Counted from the stretch's first letter, positions 1-8,323 are shown. The stretch: 45,705 nt of DNA from Opitutaceae bacterium (GCA_019634615.1 JAHCAZ010000028.1:1-45705); one strand, 5' to 3'. Numbers and translations: made by a program. Notes: a model not told the origin generated them from the letters alone.

Positions 1-283
1 GCGAGAACCGCTGGCTCATGTAGCCGATGCGCGTCTTGATCTTCTCGGTGTCGCGCACGATGTCGAATCCGGCCACGCGCCCCTCGCCGGCGGTCGGCGC
101 GAGCAGGCCGCAGAGCATGCGGATGGTGGTGGACTTGCCCGCGCCGTTGGGCCCGAGCAGGCCGAAGATCTCGCCGCGCCGCACCGAGAAGGAAACGCCG
201 GCCACGGCCCGGAAGGCGCCGAAGCGCTTTTCCAGGTTGCGGATCTCGACCGCCGTCGCGTCGGGCTGGAGAGGTTCAGGCAT
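1..283 (-). CDS. ABC transporter ATP-binding protein (N-terminal part, runs off window)
   Basis: Only the first 94 or so residues are present; the gene continues beyond the left edge. The protein starts [17 protein letters not shown] and carries a Walker A motif GPNGAGKST followed by a YMSQRF stretch just before the Q-loop-side region, as in ATPases of the YbhF/CcmA class. The ATG at 283-281 lies 8 nt beyond the stop of the small membrane ORF, so it is the fifth gene of the leftward TetR-HlyD-ATPase-peptide-ATPase operon. It is clearly homologous to the ATPase at 375-1340. In enterobacterial YbhF two such ATPase domains are fused in one chain; here they appear as separate genes. The permeases expected next (YbhS/YbhR-like) would lie outside the window. 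Family assignment is firm; the substrate is unknown. Confidence 0.93.
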   Translation of the reverse strand, partial: MPEPLQPDATAVEIRNLEKRFGAFRAVAGVSFSVRRGEIFGLLGPNGAGKSTTIRMLCGLLAPTAGEGRVAGFDIVRDTEKIKTRIGYMSQRFS

Positions 284-291
284 GGCTCGGT

Positions 292-378
292 TCAGGAGTG
301 GTGATCCCCGTCGTTTCCGTCGGGGTCGGTCGCGACCAGCGCGGCGAGCAGCACGAGCACGATGACGGTGATGATCAT
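292..378 (-). CDS. 28-residue single-span membrane peptide between two ABC ATPase genes
   Basis: A short reading frame of 28 codons. Residues 1-16 are almost entirely hydrophobic ([16 protein letters not shown]) and the tail is acidic and His-rich ([12 protein letters not shown]). Its ATG overlaps the stop of the upstream ATPase gene in an ATGA arrangement, and its own stop lies 8 nt before the next ATPase start. Overlap, hydrophobic profile and tight spacing suggest translational coupling and a small membrane protein belonging to the export complex. I know of no named family. The alternative is that it is only a spacer ORF whose translation carries ribosomes to the next start. Confidence 0.5.
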   Translation of the reverse strand: MIITVIVLVLLAALVATDPDGNDGDHHS

Positions 379-1340
379 GGCGCGGGCTGGCGGGCGAGGA
401 CGGCGACAAAGACGTCCTCGAGGGAGGGTGTGATGGGCCGGATGGATTGGAGTTCGAGATTGGCGGCCGCGAGGATCGCGCGGATGCGGGAGTCGAGGTA
501 CGAGGTGGAATTGGAGCAGGGCTGGTCTTTGCCCTGCCCTCGGGGGCTGCTTTCGGTGACGTGCACGCGGTCGCCGAAGAGGCCGACGCTGGCGTCGGGC
601 AGGCCCGCGCGCAGCAGGGCCGCGGTGCGGCGCGGGTCGGCCGTGCGCACCTCCAGCAGGCGGCCCGGCATCAGCGCCTTCACCTCGTCGGGCGTGCCGA
701 GGCCGATCAGCCGGCCCTCGTGCAGGAGGGCGAGGCGGTTGCAGCGCTCGGCCTCATCGAGGTACGCGGTCGAGACGAAGATGGTGACCCCCTCGCGGAC
801 AAGCTGGTACAGGATTCGCCAGAAATCGCGGCGCGAGACGGGATCCACGCCGTTGGTGGGCTCGTCGAGGAAGAGCACGCGGGGCGTGTGGATGAGGGCA
901 CAGGCGAGGCCGAGCTTCTGCTTCATCCCGCCGGAGAGGTTGCCGGCGAGCCGGTGCTGGAACGGCGTGAGGTTGCTGAAACCGAGCAGCTGCGCCGTCC
1001 GCTCGGCGCGGCCGCGGGCCGGCACGCTGTAGATGTCGGCGTAGAAATCTATGTTCTCCGCCACGGTCAGGTCCGGATAGAGGCCGAAGCGCTGGCTCAT
1101 GTAGCCGATCTGGTCCTTCAGCTTCTCCGCCTCGCGGCTCACGTCGCACCCGGCGACCTCCGCGCTTCCCGCCGTCGGCGGAAAAATGCCCGTGAGCATG
1201 CGCATGGTGGTCGTCTTGCCCGCGCCATCGGGTCCGACGAGGCCGAAGATCTCACCCGCGGCGACTTCCAGGTCGAGGCCCGCCACGGCGACGTGGTCGC
1301 CGAAGCTGCGGTGCAGGCCCTGGGTGCGGATGATGGCCAT
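375..1340 (-). CDS. ABC transporter ATP-binding protein (YbhF N-half-like)
   Basis: A 321-residue ATPase starting [16 protein letters not shown]. It has Walker [10 protein letters not shown] (Asp where most relatives have Asn), Q-loop region [14 protein letters not shown], signature LSGGMKQK, Walker [14 protein letters not shown] and a C-terminal extension of about 90 residues, typical of ATPases driving ABC-2 type exporters. The open frame extends further upstream, but that part lies inside the HlyD gene in another frame, so the ATG at 1340 is preferred. It starts 24 nt after the HlyD stop and ends in an ATGA overlap with the small membrane ORF. Together with the HlyD-like lipoprotein it resembles the YbhFSRG efflux system; role in efflux is inferred from that layout. 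Confidence 0.93.
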   Translation of the reverse strand: MAIIRTQGLHRSFGDHVAVAGLDLEVAAGEIFGLVGPDGAGKTTTMRMLTGIFPPTAGSAEVAGCDVSREAEKLKDQIGYMSQRFGLYPDLTVAENIDFYADIYSVPARGRAERTAQLLGFSNLTPFQHRLAGNLSGGMKQKLGLACALIHTPRVLFLDEPTNGVDPVSRRDFWRILYQLVREGVTIFVSTAYLDEAERCNRLALLHEGRLIGLGTPDEVKALMPGRLLEVRTADPRRTAALLRAGLPDASVGLFGDRVHVTESSPRGQGKDQPCSNSTSYLDSRIRAILAAANLELQSIRPITPSLEDVFVAVLARQPAP

Positions 1341-1363
1341 GGCGGGGTGGAGCGCGGTCCGGT

Positions 1364-2371
1364 TCAGGGAATCACCACGTCGGCCGGCATGCCGGCCTTG
1401 AGCACGTCGTCGGGATTGGCGACGTCGACCTTGAGGCGGAAGACGAGCTTCACGCGTTCCTTCGGCGTCTGCACGGTCTTGGGCGTGAACTCGGCCTCGC
1501 TGGCGATGTAGCTCACGGTCCCGGCGAAGTCCTTGCCGGGGAACGAATCGATCCGGACCGCCACGGTCTGCCCGTGGCGCACGCGGCCAAGGTCGGTCTG
1601 GTTGAGGTAGGCGCGCACCCACATGTGGCGGGTGTCGCCGACGGTCACGACGGGCGTGCCGGGGGCGACGAACTCGCCCGGTTCGACATGGTGCGAGAGG
1701 ACCGTGCCGGCGAGCGGGGAGGCGAGGCGGGTGTTGGCGACCTGCGTCGTGGCGAGATCCACCGCGGCGCGGGCCTGGGCGACGCGGGCACGGGCCTGGG
1801 CGATGGTCTCGGTGCGCGGACCCTCCTGCACGAGCTTGAGGCGTTCCGCCACCTCGGCGGCGCGGGCCTCGGCGACCTTCAGCTGGGCCTGGGCGGCCTC
1901 GAACTCGCGGTCGGCGATCACGTCGCGCTGGCGCAGCTCGCGGGCGCGGGCGAAATCGAGCCGCACGCGGTCGCGCTCGGCCTCGGCGCTGTTGAGCGCG
2001 GCGGCGACGGCGGCGATGTCCTGCGGCCGTGAGCCGGCCTCGAGCTCGGCGAGGACCGCCTCGGCCGCGGCGAGCTCGGCCTTGCGCAGGTTCAACTGGT
2101 CCTGCTGCTCAGCGTCGTCGAGGCGGGCGACGAGCTGCCCGGGCTCGACGCGGCCACCCTCGTCGACCAGGCGCACGACCACGCGGCCGCCGACCTTGAA
2201 GCCGAGCTGGGCGTCGGTGAGCTCGAGGTTGCCGGAGAGCAGCAGGGCACCCTTGGGGTCGTGGCCGTTGCGGTTGCAGGCGGGCAGGAGCGCGAGGGCC
2301 AGGCCGAGGGCGATCAGGCTGGCGGGGAGCGACCGGCGGAAGTGACGATCAGGCGACGTGGTGTTTTTCAT
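1364..2371 (-). CDS. HlyD/YbhG-type periplasmic adaptor lipoprotein
   Basis: 335 residues. The N-terminus has a basic stretch, a hydrophobic segment and a lipobox LLPAC with Cys32 as the predicted lipidated residue. After a beta-rich lipoyl-type piece (residues about 45-90) comes a long Ala/Glu/Arg-rich helical hairpin (about 90-220) containing the EGPRTETIAQARARV stretch common in YbhG-like adaptors, then a second lipoyl half (LASPLAGTVLSHHVEPGEFV) and a beta-barrel domain. It would bridge an inner-membrane ABC exporter to an outer-membrane channel. The start overlaps the end of the TetR gene by 23 bp, so the two are co-transcribed and probably controlled by that regulator. Confidence 0.92.
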   Translation of the reverse strand: MKNTTSPDRHFRRSLPASLIALGLALALLPACNRNGHDPKGALLLSGNLELTDAQLGFKVGGRVVVRLVDEGGRVEPGQLVARLDDAEQQDQLNLRKAELAAAEAVLAELEAGSRPQDIAAVAAALNSAEAERDRVRLDFARARELRQRDVIADREFEAAQAQLKVAEARAAEVAERLKLVQEGPRTETIAQARARVAQARAAVDLATTQVANTRLASPLAGTVLSHHVEPGEFVAPGTPVVTVGDTRHMWVRAYLNQTDLGRVRHGQTVAVRIDSFPGKDFAGTVSYIASEAEFTPKTVQTPKERVKLVFRLKVDVANPDDVLKAGMPADVVIP

Positions 2372-2990
2372 GGTCTTTGCGTCCGGCGGGGGTGAGGAGG
2401 CCGCCGAAGAAGAGGGCGATGGCCTGGGCGAAGACCCGGTCGGGGCCGAGTTGCAGGCGCTCGAGCGTGTCGGGGTGCATCAGGCTCTGGATCGCGGGGC
2501 GCCAGAACTCGACGGCGAAGTCCGGGTCGATGTCCGCGCGCACCATGCCGGTCGCCTGTCCCTGGCGGATGAGCTGGCCGAAGATGTGCGGGATGTTCCG
2601 GTGCCGCAGTTCCTCGATCTGGCGGTAGATGTGCGGGGCGAAGCGCTGGAGGTCGCGGAAGATGAGGGGGTTCATCCGCAGGAACCGCTGCACCATGGCG
2701 GCGCTGAAGCGGTGCAGCTTGACGGTGAAGCTCAGCGCCGGGTCCGCCAGGAGCGCGTCGGCCGAGGCGCGCACCTCGCGCACGAACTCCTGCAGGATCT
2801 CGCCGACGAGGGCGTCCTTGCTCGGGAAGTGCACGTAGAGCGTCTTCTTGCTCATGCCCAGCTCCGCCGCGAGCTCGTCCATCAGGAGGGCGGAGTAGCC
2901 GTAGGCGAAGAACTGCGCGCGGGCGGCGGCCAGCACGCGGGCGCGGGCGTCGGTCTCGGCGGGGATGGGGCGGGAGGGGGAGCGTGGCAT
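2349..2990 (-). CDS. TetR/AcrR-family transcriptional regulator
   Basis: 213 residues. Residues about 15-62 form the TetR helix-turn-helix domain, with the typical sequence from ARVLAAARAQFFAYGYSA to MSKKTLYVHFPSKDALV. The C-terminal part resembles the TetR_C ligand-binding domain with an FRDLQRFAPHIYRQIEELR helix. It is the first gene of the leftward export operon and its start codon lies 6 nt from a 36-bp palindrome, so autoregulation is very likely. It probably represses the HlyD/ABC genes in the absence of an effector; the effector is unknown. Confidence 0.95.
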   Translation of the reverse strand: MPRSPSRPIPAETDARARVLAAARAQFFAYGYSALLMDELAAELGMSKKTLYVHFPSKDALVGEILQEFVREVRASADALLADPALSFTVKLHRFSAAMVQRFLRMNPLIFRDLQRFAPHIYRQIEELRHRNIPHIFGQLIRQGQATGMVRADIDPDFAVEFWRPAIQSLMHPDTLERLQLGPDRVFAQAIALFFGGLLTPAGRKDHEKHHVA

Positions 2991-2996
2991 GGAAGT

Positions 2997-3032
2997 CTTA
3001 GGAAACTTTAATAGTATCTAAAGTTTCCTAAG
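2997..3032. promoter_or_regulatory. TetR operator: perfect 14-bp inverted repeat overlapping the operon promoter
   Basis: Arms CTTAGGAAACTTTA and TAAAGTTTCCTAAG are exact reverse complements separated by 8 nt. On the minus strand a -35-like TTGACC (3037-3032) and a -10-like TACTAT (3016-3011) with 15-bp spacing place the promoter inside the palindrome, and the TetR start codon lies just downstream at 2990. The element is AT-rich within a very GC-rich region. The symmetry is seen directly; binding by the adjacent TetR is inferred from position. Confidence 0.85.
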
Positions 3033-3048
3033 GTCAAGTGCATTTTCC

Positions 3049-3107
3049 CCGTAGGTCAGCCTGCTGGCGGGCGCGGCGCGGGCGCGCGCCCGCGCGCTGA
3101 CCTACGG
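3049..3107. repeat. GC-rich inverted repeat with 12-bp perfect arms
   Basis: Arms CCGTAGGTCAGC (3049-3060) and GCTGACCTACGG (3096-3107) are exact reverse complements. The interior contains a further self-complementary 20-bp GCGC-rich palindrome (3076-3095). It lies between the divergent TetR operon and exporter operon, so it cannot be a terminator of a convergent pair. It may be a dispersed REP-like element or a leader hairpin of the exporter transcript. Confidence 0.6.
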
Positions 3108-3129
3108 CGGGCCCGAGCCCCGCCGCAAA

Positions 3130-3143
3130 AAATACGTGTATTT
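3130..3143. promoter_or_regulatory. AT-rich palindrome before the exporter genes
   Basis: AAATAC-GT-GTATTT has two 6-bp arms around a 2-nt centre, 29 nt before the start codon of the exporter gene at 3173. It is the only AT-rich patch in this leader, so it may be part of the promoter or an operator. No convincing -35/-10 pair was found. Confidence 0.35.
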
Positions 3144-3172
3144 GCCGCGCCCCGGCCTAACGTGGTCTCCCC

Positions 3173-5044
3173 ATGCCGCCGCCCGCCGCCCCGTCGCCGG
3201 TCCCCTCCAACGGGGAGCTGATCCGGCGCCTGTTCAAGCTGGCCTGGCGGTACCGGCTGCACTGCGTCGCGGTCCTGGGGGTCCAGCTGGTGCTGCTGAC
3301 GATGGGCATCGTCGGCCTGAGCTTCACCGGGCTGGGCATCGACTACATCCGGCACCAGGTCGAGGGGGTCCCGCTCGGCGACAACCCGCTGCATCTCCTG
3401 CCGCCCGCGGGCTGGCCGCCGCTCCAGGTCCTCGCGGGCCTGGCCGGGCTGATCCTCGTGCTGGCGCTGAGCCGCGCGATCCTGAACTACACCTACGCCG
3501 TCTCGGTCAACAAGCTGGTCCAGCAGCGGCTGGTCGTGGACCTGCGGGCGGAGGTGTACGACAAGCTGCAGCGGCTGAGCTTCCGGTTCTTCGACGCCAA
3601 TACCACCGGCTCCATCATCACGCGCGTCACCGGCGACGTGCAGTCGGTGCGCATGTTCGTGGACCAGGTGCTGATCCAGAGCGTCATCATGGTCATCTCG
3701 CTCACGGTGTATGTGACCTACATGGTCAGCCTGAGCCCCGGCCTGACGCTGGCCTGCCTGGCGACGACGCCGCTGCTGGCGATCATGTCGATGTGGTTCT
3801 CGCGCAAGATCCAGCCGGAGTACGCGCACAACCGCACGCTCTTCGAGAAGATGGTGCAGGTGCTGGCGGAGAGCATCCAGGGCATCGCGGTGACCAAGGG
3901 CTTCGGGCGCGAGGCGGAGGAGCGGGCGAAGTTCGACGCGGCCAACCAGGCGGTCGTGGCCCAGCAGCACGGCATCTTCTGGCGGGTGAGCCTCTTCTCG
4001 CCGGCGGTGGGCCTGCTCACGCGCGTCAACATGCTGGTGCTCCTCGGCTACGGCGGCTGGCAGGTGATGCAGGGCGAGTTGCCGCTGGGCGCGGGCCTGA
4101 TCGTGTTCGCGGGCCTGCTCGAGCAGTTCTCCGGCCAGGTCAACAGCGTGGCCGGCCTGGTGAACAGCGTGCAGCAGTCGCTCATCGGCGCGCGCCGCGT
4201 GTTCGAGATCCTCGACGCGCCGGTCGAGATCACCAGCGCGCCCAACGCGGTCCGCCGGCCGCGGCTCAACGGCGCGGTGCGGTTCGACCGCGTCTCCTTC
4301 ACCTTCACCCAGTCCGCGGCCGAGCCGGTGCTCCACGACATCAGCCTCGACGTGAAGCCCGGCCAGTGCATCGCGATCCTCGGCGCCACCGGGGCGGGGA
4401 AGAGCGCGCTCATGAGCCTCATCCCGCGGTTCTTCGACCCGACGGCGGGCTGCCTGCTGATCGACGGCATCGACGCGCGCCGCCTGCACCTCGACGACCT
4501 GCGCCGCAACATCGGCACGGTCTTCCAGGAGAGCTTCCTCTTCTCCAACACCGTCGCGGCCAACATCGCCTTCGGCCACCCCGAGGCCACGCACGCGCAG
4601 ATCGTGGCCGCGGCCAAGGTCGCGGCGGCCCACGACTTCATCACGGCCCTGCCGCAGGGCTACGACACCGTCCTCGGCGAGAGCGGCAACAGCCTCTCCG
4701 GCGGCCAGCGCCAGCGGCTCGCCATCGCGCGGGCGGTGCTGCTCGAGCCGGCGATCCTGCTGCTCGACGACCCGACGGCCGCGATCGACAGCGAGACCGA
4801 GCATGAGATCTTCGAGGCCCTCGACCGCGCCATCGCCGGGCGCACCACCTTCATCGTCGCCCACCGGCTCAGCACGCTGCGCCGCGCCGACCTCATCATC
4901 GTCATGGAGGACGGCCGCATCGTGCAGCGCGGCACCCACGAGGAGCTGATGCGCGTGCCGGGCCCGTACCTGCGCGTCGCCAACCTGCAGCTGGTCGACA
5001 GCCGCGGCCTGCAGCCGGCGGCGAAACCGGAGGGTGCCGCATGA
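3173..5044 (+). CDS. ABC exporter half-transporter with degenerate ATP site (subunit A)
   Basis: 623 residues: an N-terminal six-helix ABC transmembrane domain (residues about 20-330) and a C-terminal nucleotide-binding domain (about 365-600). Visible motifs are Walker A GATGAGKSA, signature LSGGQ (508-512), Walker B ILLLDD and switch His in FIVAHRLS. Residue 533, where the catalytic glutamate is expected, is aspartate. This is the pattern of the degenerate half of heterodimeric exporters such as TM287/288, LmrCD and BmrCD. The stop overlaps the start of the next gene (ATGA), so equimolar synthesis with subunit B is expected. It likely exports lipids or hydrophobic compounds; the substrate cannot be read from the sequence. 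Confidence 0.95.
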   Translation: MPPPAAPSPVPSNGELIRRLFKLAWRYRLHCVAVLGVQLVLLTMGIVGLSFTGLGIDYIRHQVEGVPLGDNPLHLLPPAGWPPLQVLAGLAGLILVLALSRAILNYTYAVSVNKLVQQRLVVDLRAEVYDKLQRLSFRFFDANTTGSIITRVTGDVQSVRMFVDQVLIQSVIMVISLTVYVTYMVSLSPGLTLACLATTPLLAIMSMWFSRKIQPEYAHNRTLFEKMVQVLAESIQGIAVTKGFGREAEERAKFDAANQAVVAQQHGIFWRVSLFSPAVGLLTRVNMLVLLGYGGWQVMQGELPLGAGLIVFAGLLEQFSGQVNSVAGLVNSVQQSLIGARRVFEILDAPVEITSAPNAVRRPRLNGAVRFDRVSFTFTQSAAEPVLHDISLDVKPGQCIAILGATGAGKSALMSLIPRFFDPTAGCLLIDGIDARRLHLDDLRRNIGTVFQESFLFSNTVAANIAFGHPEATHAQIVAAAKVAAAHDFITALPQGYDTVLGESGNSLSGGQRQRLAIARAVLLEPAILLLDDPTAAIDSETEHEIFEALDRAIAGRTTFIVAHRLSTLRRADLIIVMEDGRIVQRGTHEELMRVPGPYLRVANLQLVDSRGLQPAAKPEGAA

Positions 5045-6891
5045 GCCCGCAGAAGGCCGCGCGCGCCAACCTCACCATCGTCAACCGCCCCGGCGACGAC
5101 GAGGACGAGGAGCAGTTCAAGCCGCTCGAGTGGGGACTGATCCGGCGGCTCTTCTCCTACACCACGCCGGTCAAGCGGAAGCTCGGCTGGCTCGTCGGCC
5201 TCACCGCCATCCGCTCGGCCCAGCTGCCCGCGCTGACCTGGCTCGTCGGCCTCATCATCAGCGGGCCCATCGCGCGGCATGACGTCGCGCTCCTCGTCTG
5301 GGGGCTCGGGGGCTACGCGGTCCTCGCGCTGCTGACCGACGGCATGTTCCACTTCCGCCAGCGCTTCGCGCTCGAGATCGGCGAGGCCGTGGTCAGCGGC
5401 CTGCGCGCCGCGATCTTCGCCCAGGTGCAGCGCCAGCCGATGAGCTTCTTCCATCGCGTGAAGCTCGGCCGCATCATCGGCCGCGTCACGAGCGACGTGG
5501 AGTCGCTGCGCGTGGGCATCCAGGACGTGCTCTTCGTCAGCGTCATCCAGGGCGGCCAGATGATCTTCGCCGCCGTCGTCATGGCCTGGTGCGACTGGGT
5601 GCTGTTCCTCGTCGTGGTCGCGATGGCGCCGGTGCTGTGGGGCGTCAACCGCCACTTCCGCGTGCGCCTCAGCCGCGAGTCGCGCGCGGCGACGGAGAGT
5701 TTCAGCCGGGTCACCGCGACCCTGGCCGAGTCCGTCAGCGGCATCCGCGTGACCCAGGGCTTCGTCCGCCAGCAGACCAACGCCGGCCTGTTCCGCAGCC
5801 TCCTCTACGACCACTCGCGCTTCAACATCGCGCTGGCCCGCACGTCGGCGATCCTCGTCCCGCTGCTGGAGCTGAACAGCCAGTTCTTCGTCGCCATCCT
5901 CCTCATGGTCGGCGGCTGGCGCACGTTCCACGAGGCGATGACGATGGCGGACCTGATCCAGTTCTTCTTCCTCGCCAACCTGTTCTTCTCGCCCATCGCC
6001 ACGCTCGGCAACCAGTACAACCAGGCGCTCATCGCGATGGCCGGGGCGGAGCGCGTCTTCCGCCTCATCGACACGAGGCCCGACTGGGAGGACGATCCCG
6101 CCGCCCGCGACCTGCCCGACCCGCGCGCCGTCGCCGGCGCCCCGGCGGCGGGCGTGCGCGTGGAGTTCCGCGACGTCACCTTCGGCTACGATCCCGCGCG
6201 GCCCGTGCTGCACGGGGTCAGCTTCACCGCCGCGCCCGGGCAGACCATCGCGCTCGTGGGCCACACGGGCAGCGGCAAGAGCTCCATCATCAACCTCGTG
6301 GCCAAGTTCTACCTGCCGACCGCGGGCGCGCTGCTGATCGACGGCCACGAGATCCGCACGATCACGAGCGGGTCGCTCCACCGGCAGATGGGCATGGTGC
6401 AGCAGCAGAACTTCCTCTTCACCGGCTCCGTGCTCGAGAACATCCGGCTCGGCCGGCCGGACGCGACCGACGAGGACATCCGCGAGGCCGCGCGCCGGCT
6501 CGACTGCCTCGACCTCCTCGAGGCGCTGCCGCAGGGCCTGCTCACCGAGGTGGGCGAGCGCGGCGCCGGGCTCTCGGTGGGCCAGCGCCAGCTCATCTGC
6601 TTCACCCGCGCGCTGCTCGCCGACCCGCGGCTCGTCGTGCTCGACGAGGCGACCAGCTCGATCGACGCGCTCACCGAGGCGCGCCTCCAGCAGGCGCTGC
6701 TCGAGCTGCTGCGCGGCCGCACGAGCTTCATCGTCGCCCACCGCCTGAGCACCATCCGGCACGCCGACTGCGTGCTCGTGCTCGACCAGGGCCGCATCAT
6801 CGAGCGCGGCACGCATCCGGAACTGGTCGCCCGCGGCGGGCAATACGCCGCCCTTTACCGGCAGTTTGTCCAGATCGATGATCGGGCCTGA
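5041..6891 (+). CDS. ABC exporter half-transporter (subunit B, canonical Walker B)
   Basis: 616 residues with the same layout as the preceding gene: a hydrophilic N-terminal tail (residues 1-35), six transmembrane helices, then an ATPase domain. Walker A is GHTGSGKSS, Walker B LVVLDEATSSID with the catalytic glutamate E536, and the switch His lies in FIVAHRLS. The signature motif is LSVGQ (511-515) rather than LSGGQ. Because each ATP site pairs the Walker motifs of one subunit with the signature of the other, this change falls into the same site as the Asp533 substitution of subunit A, leaving the second site intact. Translational overlap with subunit A supports a heterodimer. Confidence 0.95.
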   Translation: MSPQKAARANLTIVNRPGDDEDEEQFKPLEWGLIRRLFSYTTPVKRKLGWLVGLTAIRSAQLPALTWLVGLIISGPIARHDVALLVWGLGGYAVLALLTDGMFHFRQRFALEIGEAVVSGLRAAIFAQVQRQPMSFFHRVKLGRIIGRVTSDVESLRVGIQDVLFVSVIQGGQMIFAAVVMAWCDWVLFLVVVAMAPVLWGVNRHFRVRLSRESRAATESFSRVTATLAESVSGIRVTQGFVRQQTNAGLFRSLLYDHSRFNIALARTSAILVPLLELNSQFFVAILLMVGGWRTFHEAMTMADLIQFFFLANLFFSPIATLGNQYNQALIAMAGAERVFRLIDTRPDWEDDPAARDLPDPRAVAGAPAAGVRVEFRDVTFGYDPARPVLHGVSFTAAPGQTIALVGHTGSGKSSIINLVAKFYLPTAGALLIDGHEIRTITSGSLHRQMGMVQQQNFLFTGSVLENIRLGRPDATDEDIREAARRLDCLDLLEALPQGLLTEVGERGAGLSVGQRQLICFTRALLADPRLVVLDEATSSIDALTEARLQQALLELLRGRTSFIVAHRLSTIRHADCVLVLDQGRIIERGTHPELVARGGQYAALYRQFVQIDDRA

Positions 6892-6999
6892 CCGCATTTT
6901 TACCTCTGAAAATCGCAAGATTCTCCTAGGCAAACGGGCCACTCTCCCTCTATAAACGACTCAACCTTCACTCGAAGGCACCCTAAACAAAAACTCAAT

Positions 7000-7269
7000 A
7001 TGGCTAAAAAATCCGCTCGTAAACCGAACGCTGCATTCATGAAACCGGTCACTCCCGACGCCACGCTCGCCGCGGTCGTTGGTGCGACCCCCCTCCCGCG
7101 CACGGAGCTCACCAAGAAGCTTTGGGCCTACATCAAGAAGAACGGCCTGCAGGACAAGAAGGTGAAGACCCAGATCAACGCCGACGACAAGCTGAAGGCA
7201 GTCTTCAACGGCAAGAAGGCCGTGAGCATGTTCGAGATGACCAAGCTCGTCTCGGGCCACCTCAAGTAA
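7000..7269 (+). CDS. SWIB/MDM2 domain protein
   Basis: 89 residues. After a short basic N-terminal tail (AKKSARKP) nearly the whole chain is a SWIB domain: PVTPDATLAAVVGATPLPRTELTKKLWAYIKKNGLQD, then a second half ending MFEMTKLVSGHL. The SWIB fold is best known from eukaryotic chromatin remodelers, and also occurs in chlamydiae and other members of the PVC group, often as a small basic, possibly nucleoid-associated protein. The gene stands alone: a TATAAA hexamer lies 44 nt upstream and a strong terminator follows. Its molecular role in bacteria is not established. Confidence 0.93.
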   Translation: MAKKSARKPNAAFMKPVTPDATLAAVVGATPLPRTELTKKLWAYIKKNGLQDKKVKTQINADDKLKAVFNGKKAVSMFEMTKLVSGHLK

Positions 7270-7296
7270 TCACCCAGATCCAGATTTCCCACACAG

Positions 7297-7327
7297 ACCG
7301 CCGGGCACCCCGCCCGGCGGTTTTTTT
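7297..7327 (+). terminator. Intrinsic terminator of the SWIB gene
   Basis: A perfect 9-bp stem CCGCCGGGC / GCCCGGCGG with a 5-nt loop is followed by seven T residues. It begins 28 nt after the SWIB stop codon. Confidence 0.93.
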
Positions 7328-7355
7328 GCGCCCGGCCGGGTCAAGGCGGACGAAC

Positions 7356-7391
7356 TTGACAAGATAGCTAAGTGATATCACATAGCTATCT
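7356..7391 (+). promoter_or_regulatory. Promoter -35 element and nested palindromic operator of the SPFH operon
   Basis: A consensus TTGACA (7356-7361) directly abuts a 30-bp symmetric sequence (7362-7391): outer arms AGATAGCTA and TAGCTATCT, central palindrome GTGATATCAC, with one mismatched A/A pair between them on each side. The centre lies at 7376.5, where the promoter spacer and -10 region would be, and the SPFH start codon follows at 7409. Repeated symmetric sub-sites are what a cooperatively binding ribbon-helix-helix dimer would need, and such a protein is the third gene of the operon. Binding is inferred. Confidence 0.75.
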
Positions 7392-7408
7392 AGCCTCACT
7401 TATCACCC

Positions 7409-8314
7409 ATGAACTCCCCGTCCTCCGCCGCGCATGCGGCCAGCAAGGAACGCACCGTCCAGTCGCCCAGCGGCTGGCTGATGCTCCCCGTCGTCCTCGG
7501 CCTTTATCTCCTCGCCCTCGTGGTCTTCTTCATGGGGGTGGGGGCCCGCAGCCCCGTGCTGATCGTGGGCGCCATCCTCATCCTGATCGTTGCCGCCGTC
7601 TGCTCGGGCGGGTTCTTCACCCTCCAGCCCAACGAGGCGGCCGTCCTCATCCTCTTCGGCAGCTACCGCGGCACGGTGCGCGCGAGCGGGTTCTTTTTCA
7701 CCAACCCGTTCAACAAGAAACAGAAGATCTCCCTGCGCGCCCGCAACCTCAACGGCGAGAAGCTCAAGGTGAACGACAAGCGCGGCAACCCGATCGAGAT
7801 CGCCGCCGTCGTCGTCTGGCGCGTCCGCGACACCGCCCAGGCGGTGTTCGACGTCGACAACTACGAGGCCTACGTCCGCATCCAGAGCGAGTCCGCCCTC
7901 CGGCACGTCTCGACCGCCTACGCCTACGATGACGGCGACGGCGAGACCCACGAGCTCACGCTCCGCGGCGGCGGCGAGGAGGTCTCGGCCGCGCTCACGC
8001 GCGAGCTGCAGGAGCGCCTCGACCGCGCCGGCGTCCAGGTCGAGGAGGCGCGCCTCACGCACCTCGCCTACGCCCCCGAGATCGCGCAGGCCATGCTGCG
8101 CCGCCAGCAGGCCGAGGCCGTGATCGCGGCCCGCAAGAAGATCGTCCACGGCGCCGTCAGCATGGTCGAGATGGCCCTCTCCGAGCTCTCCGCCAAGCGC
8201 GTCGTCGAGCTCGACCACGAGCGCAAGGCCGCGATGGTCTCCAACCTCCTCGTCGTCCTCTGCGGCGAGTCCGAGGCCCACCCCGTCATCAACACCGGCA
8301 CCCTCTACAATTAA
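7409..8314 (+). CDS. SPFH (band 7/stomatin-like) domain membrane protein
   Basis: 301 residues. Two hydrophobic segments near the N-terminus (about residues 22-45 and 48-70) are followed by the SPFH domain (about 70-260), recognizable by [33 protein letters not shown] and [31 protein letters not shown]. The C-terminal part contains the coiled-coil-prone [21 protein letters not shown] segment typical of stomatin/flotillin oligomers. It likely organizes membrane microdomains. First gene of a three-gene operon with a PH-domain protein and an Arc-like DNA-binding protein, an association often seen between the first and the last of these. Confidence 0.9.
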   Translation: MNSPSSAAHAASKERTVQSPSGWLMLPVVLGLYLLALVVFFMGVGARSPVLIVGAILILIVAAVCSGGFFTLQPNEAAVLILFGSYRGTVRASGFFFTNPFNKKQKISLRARNLNGEKLKVNDKRGNPIEIAAVVVWRVRDTAQAVFDVDNYEAYVRIQSESALRHVSTAYAYDDGDGETHELTLRGGGEEVSAALTRELQERLDRAGVQVEEARLTHLAYAPEIAQAMLRRQQAEAVIAARKKIVHGAVSMVEMALSELSAKRVVELDHERKAAMVSNLLVVLCGESEAHPVINTGTLYN

Positions 8315-8323
8315 CCTTCCGTC

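Noticed and set aside
3056..6942. Two long minus-strand frames opposite the ABC exporter genes
   Set aside because: Low-complexity antisense shadows; both exporter genes have full sets of motifs on the plus strand.
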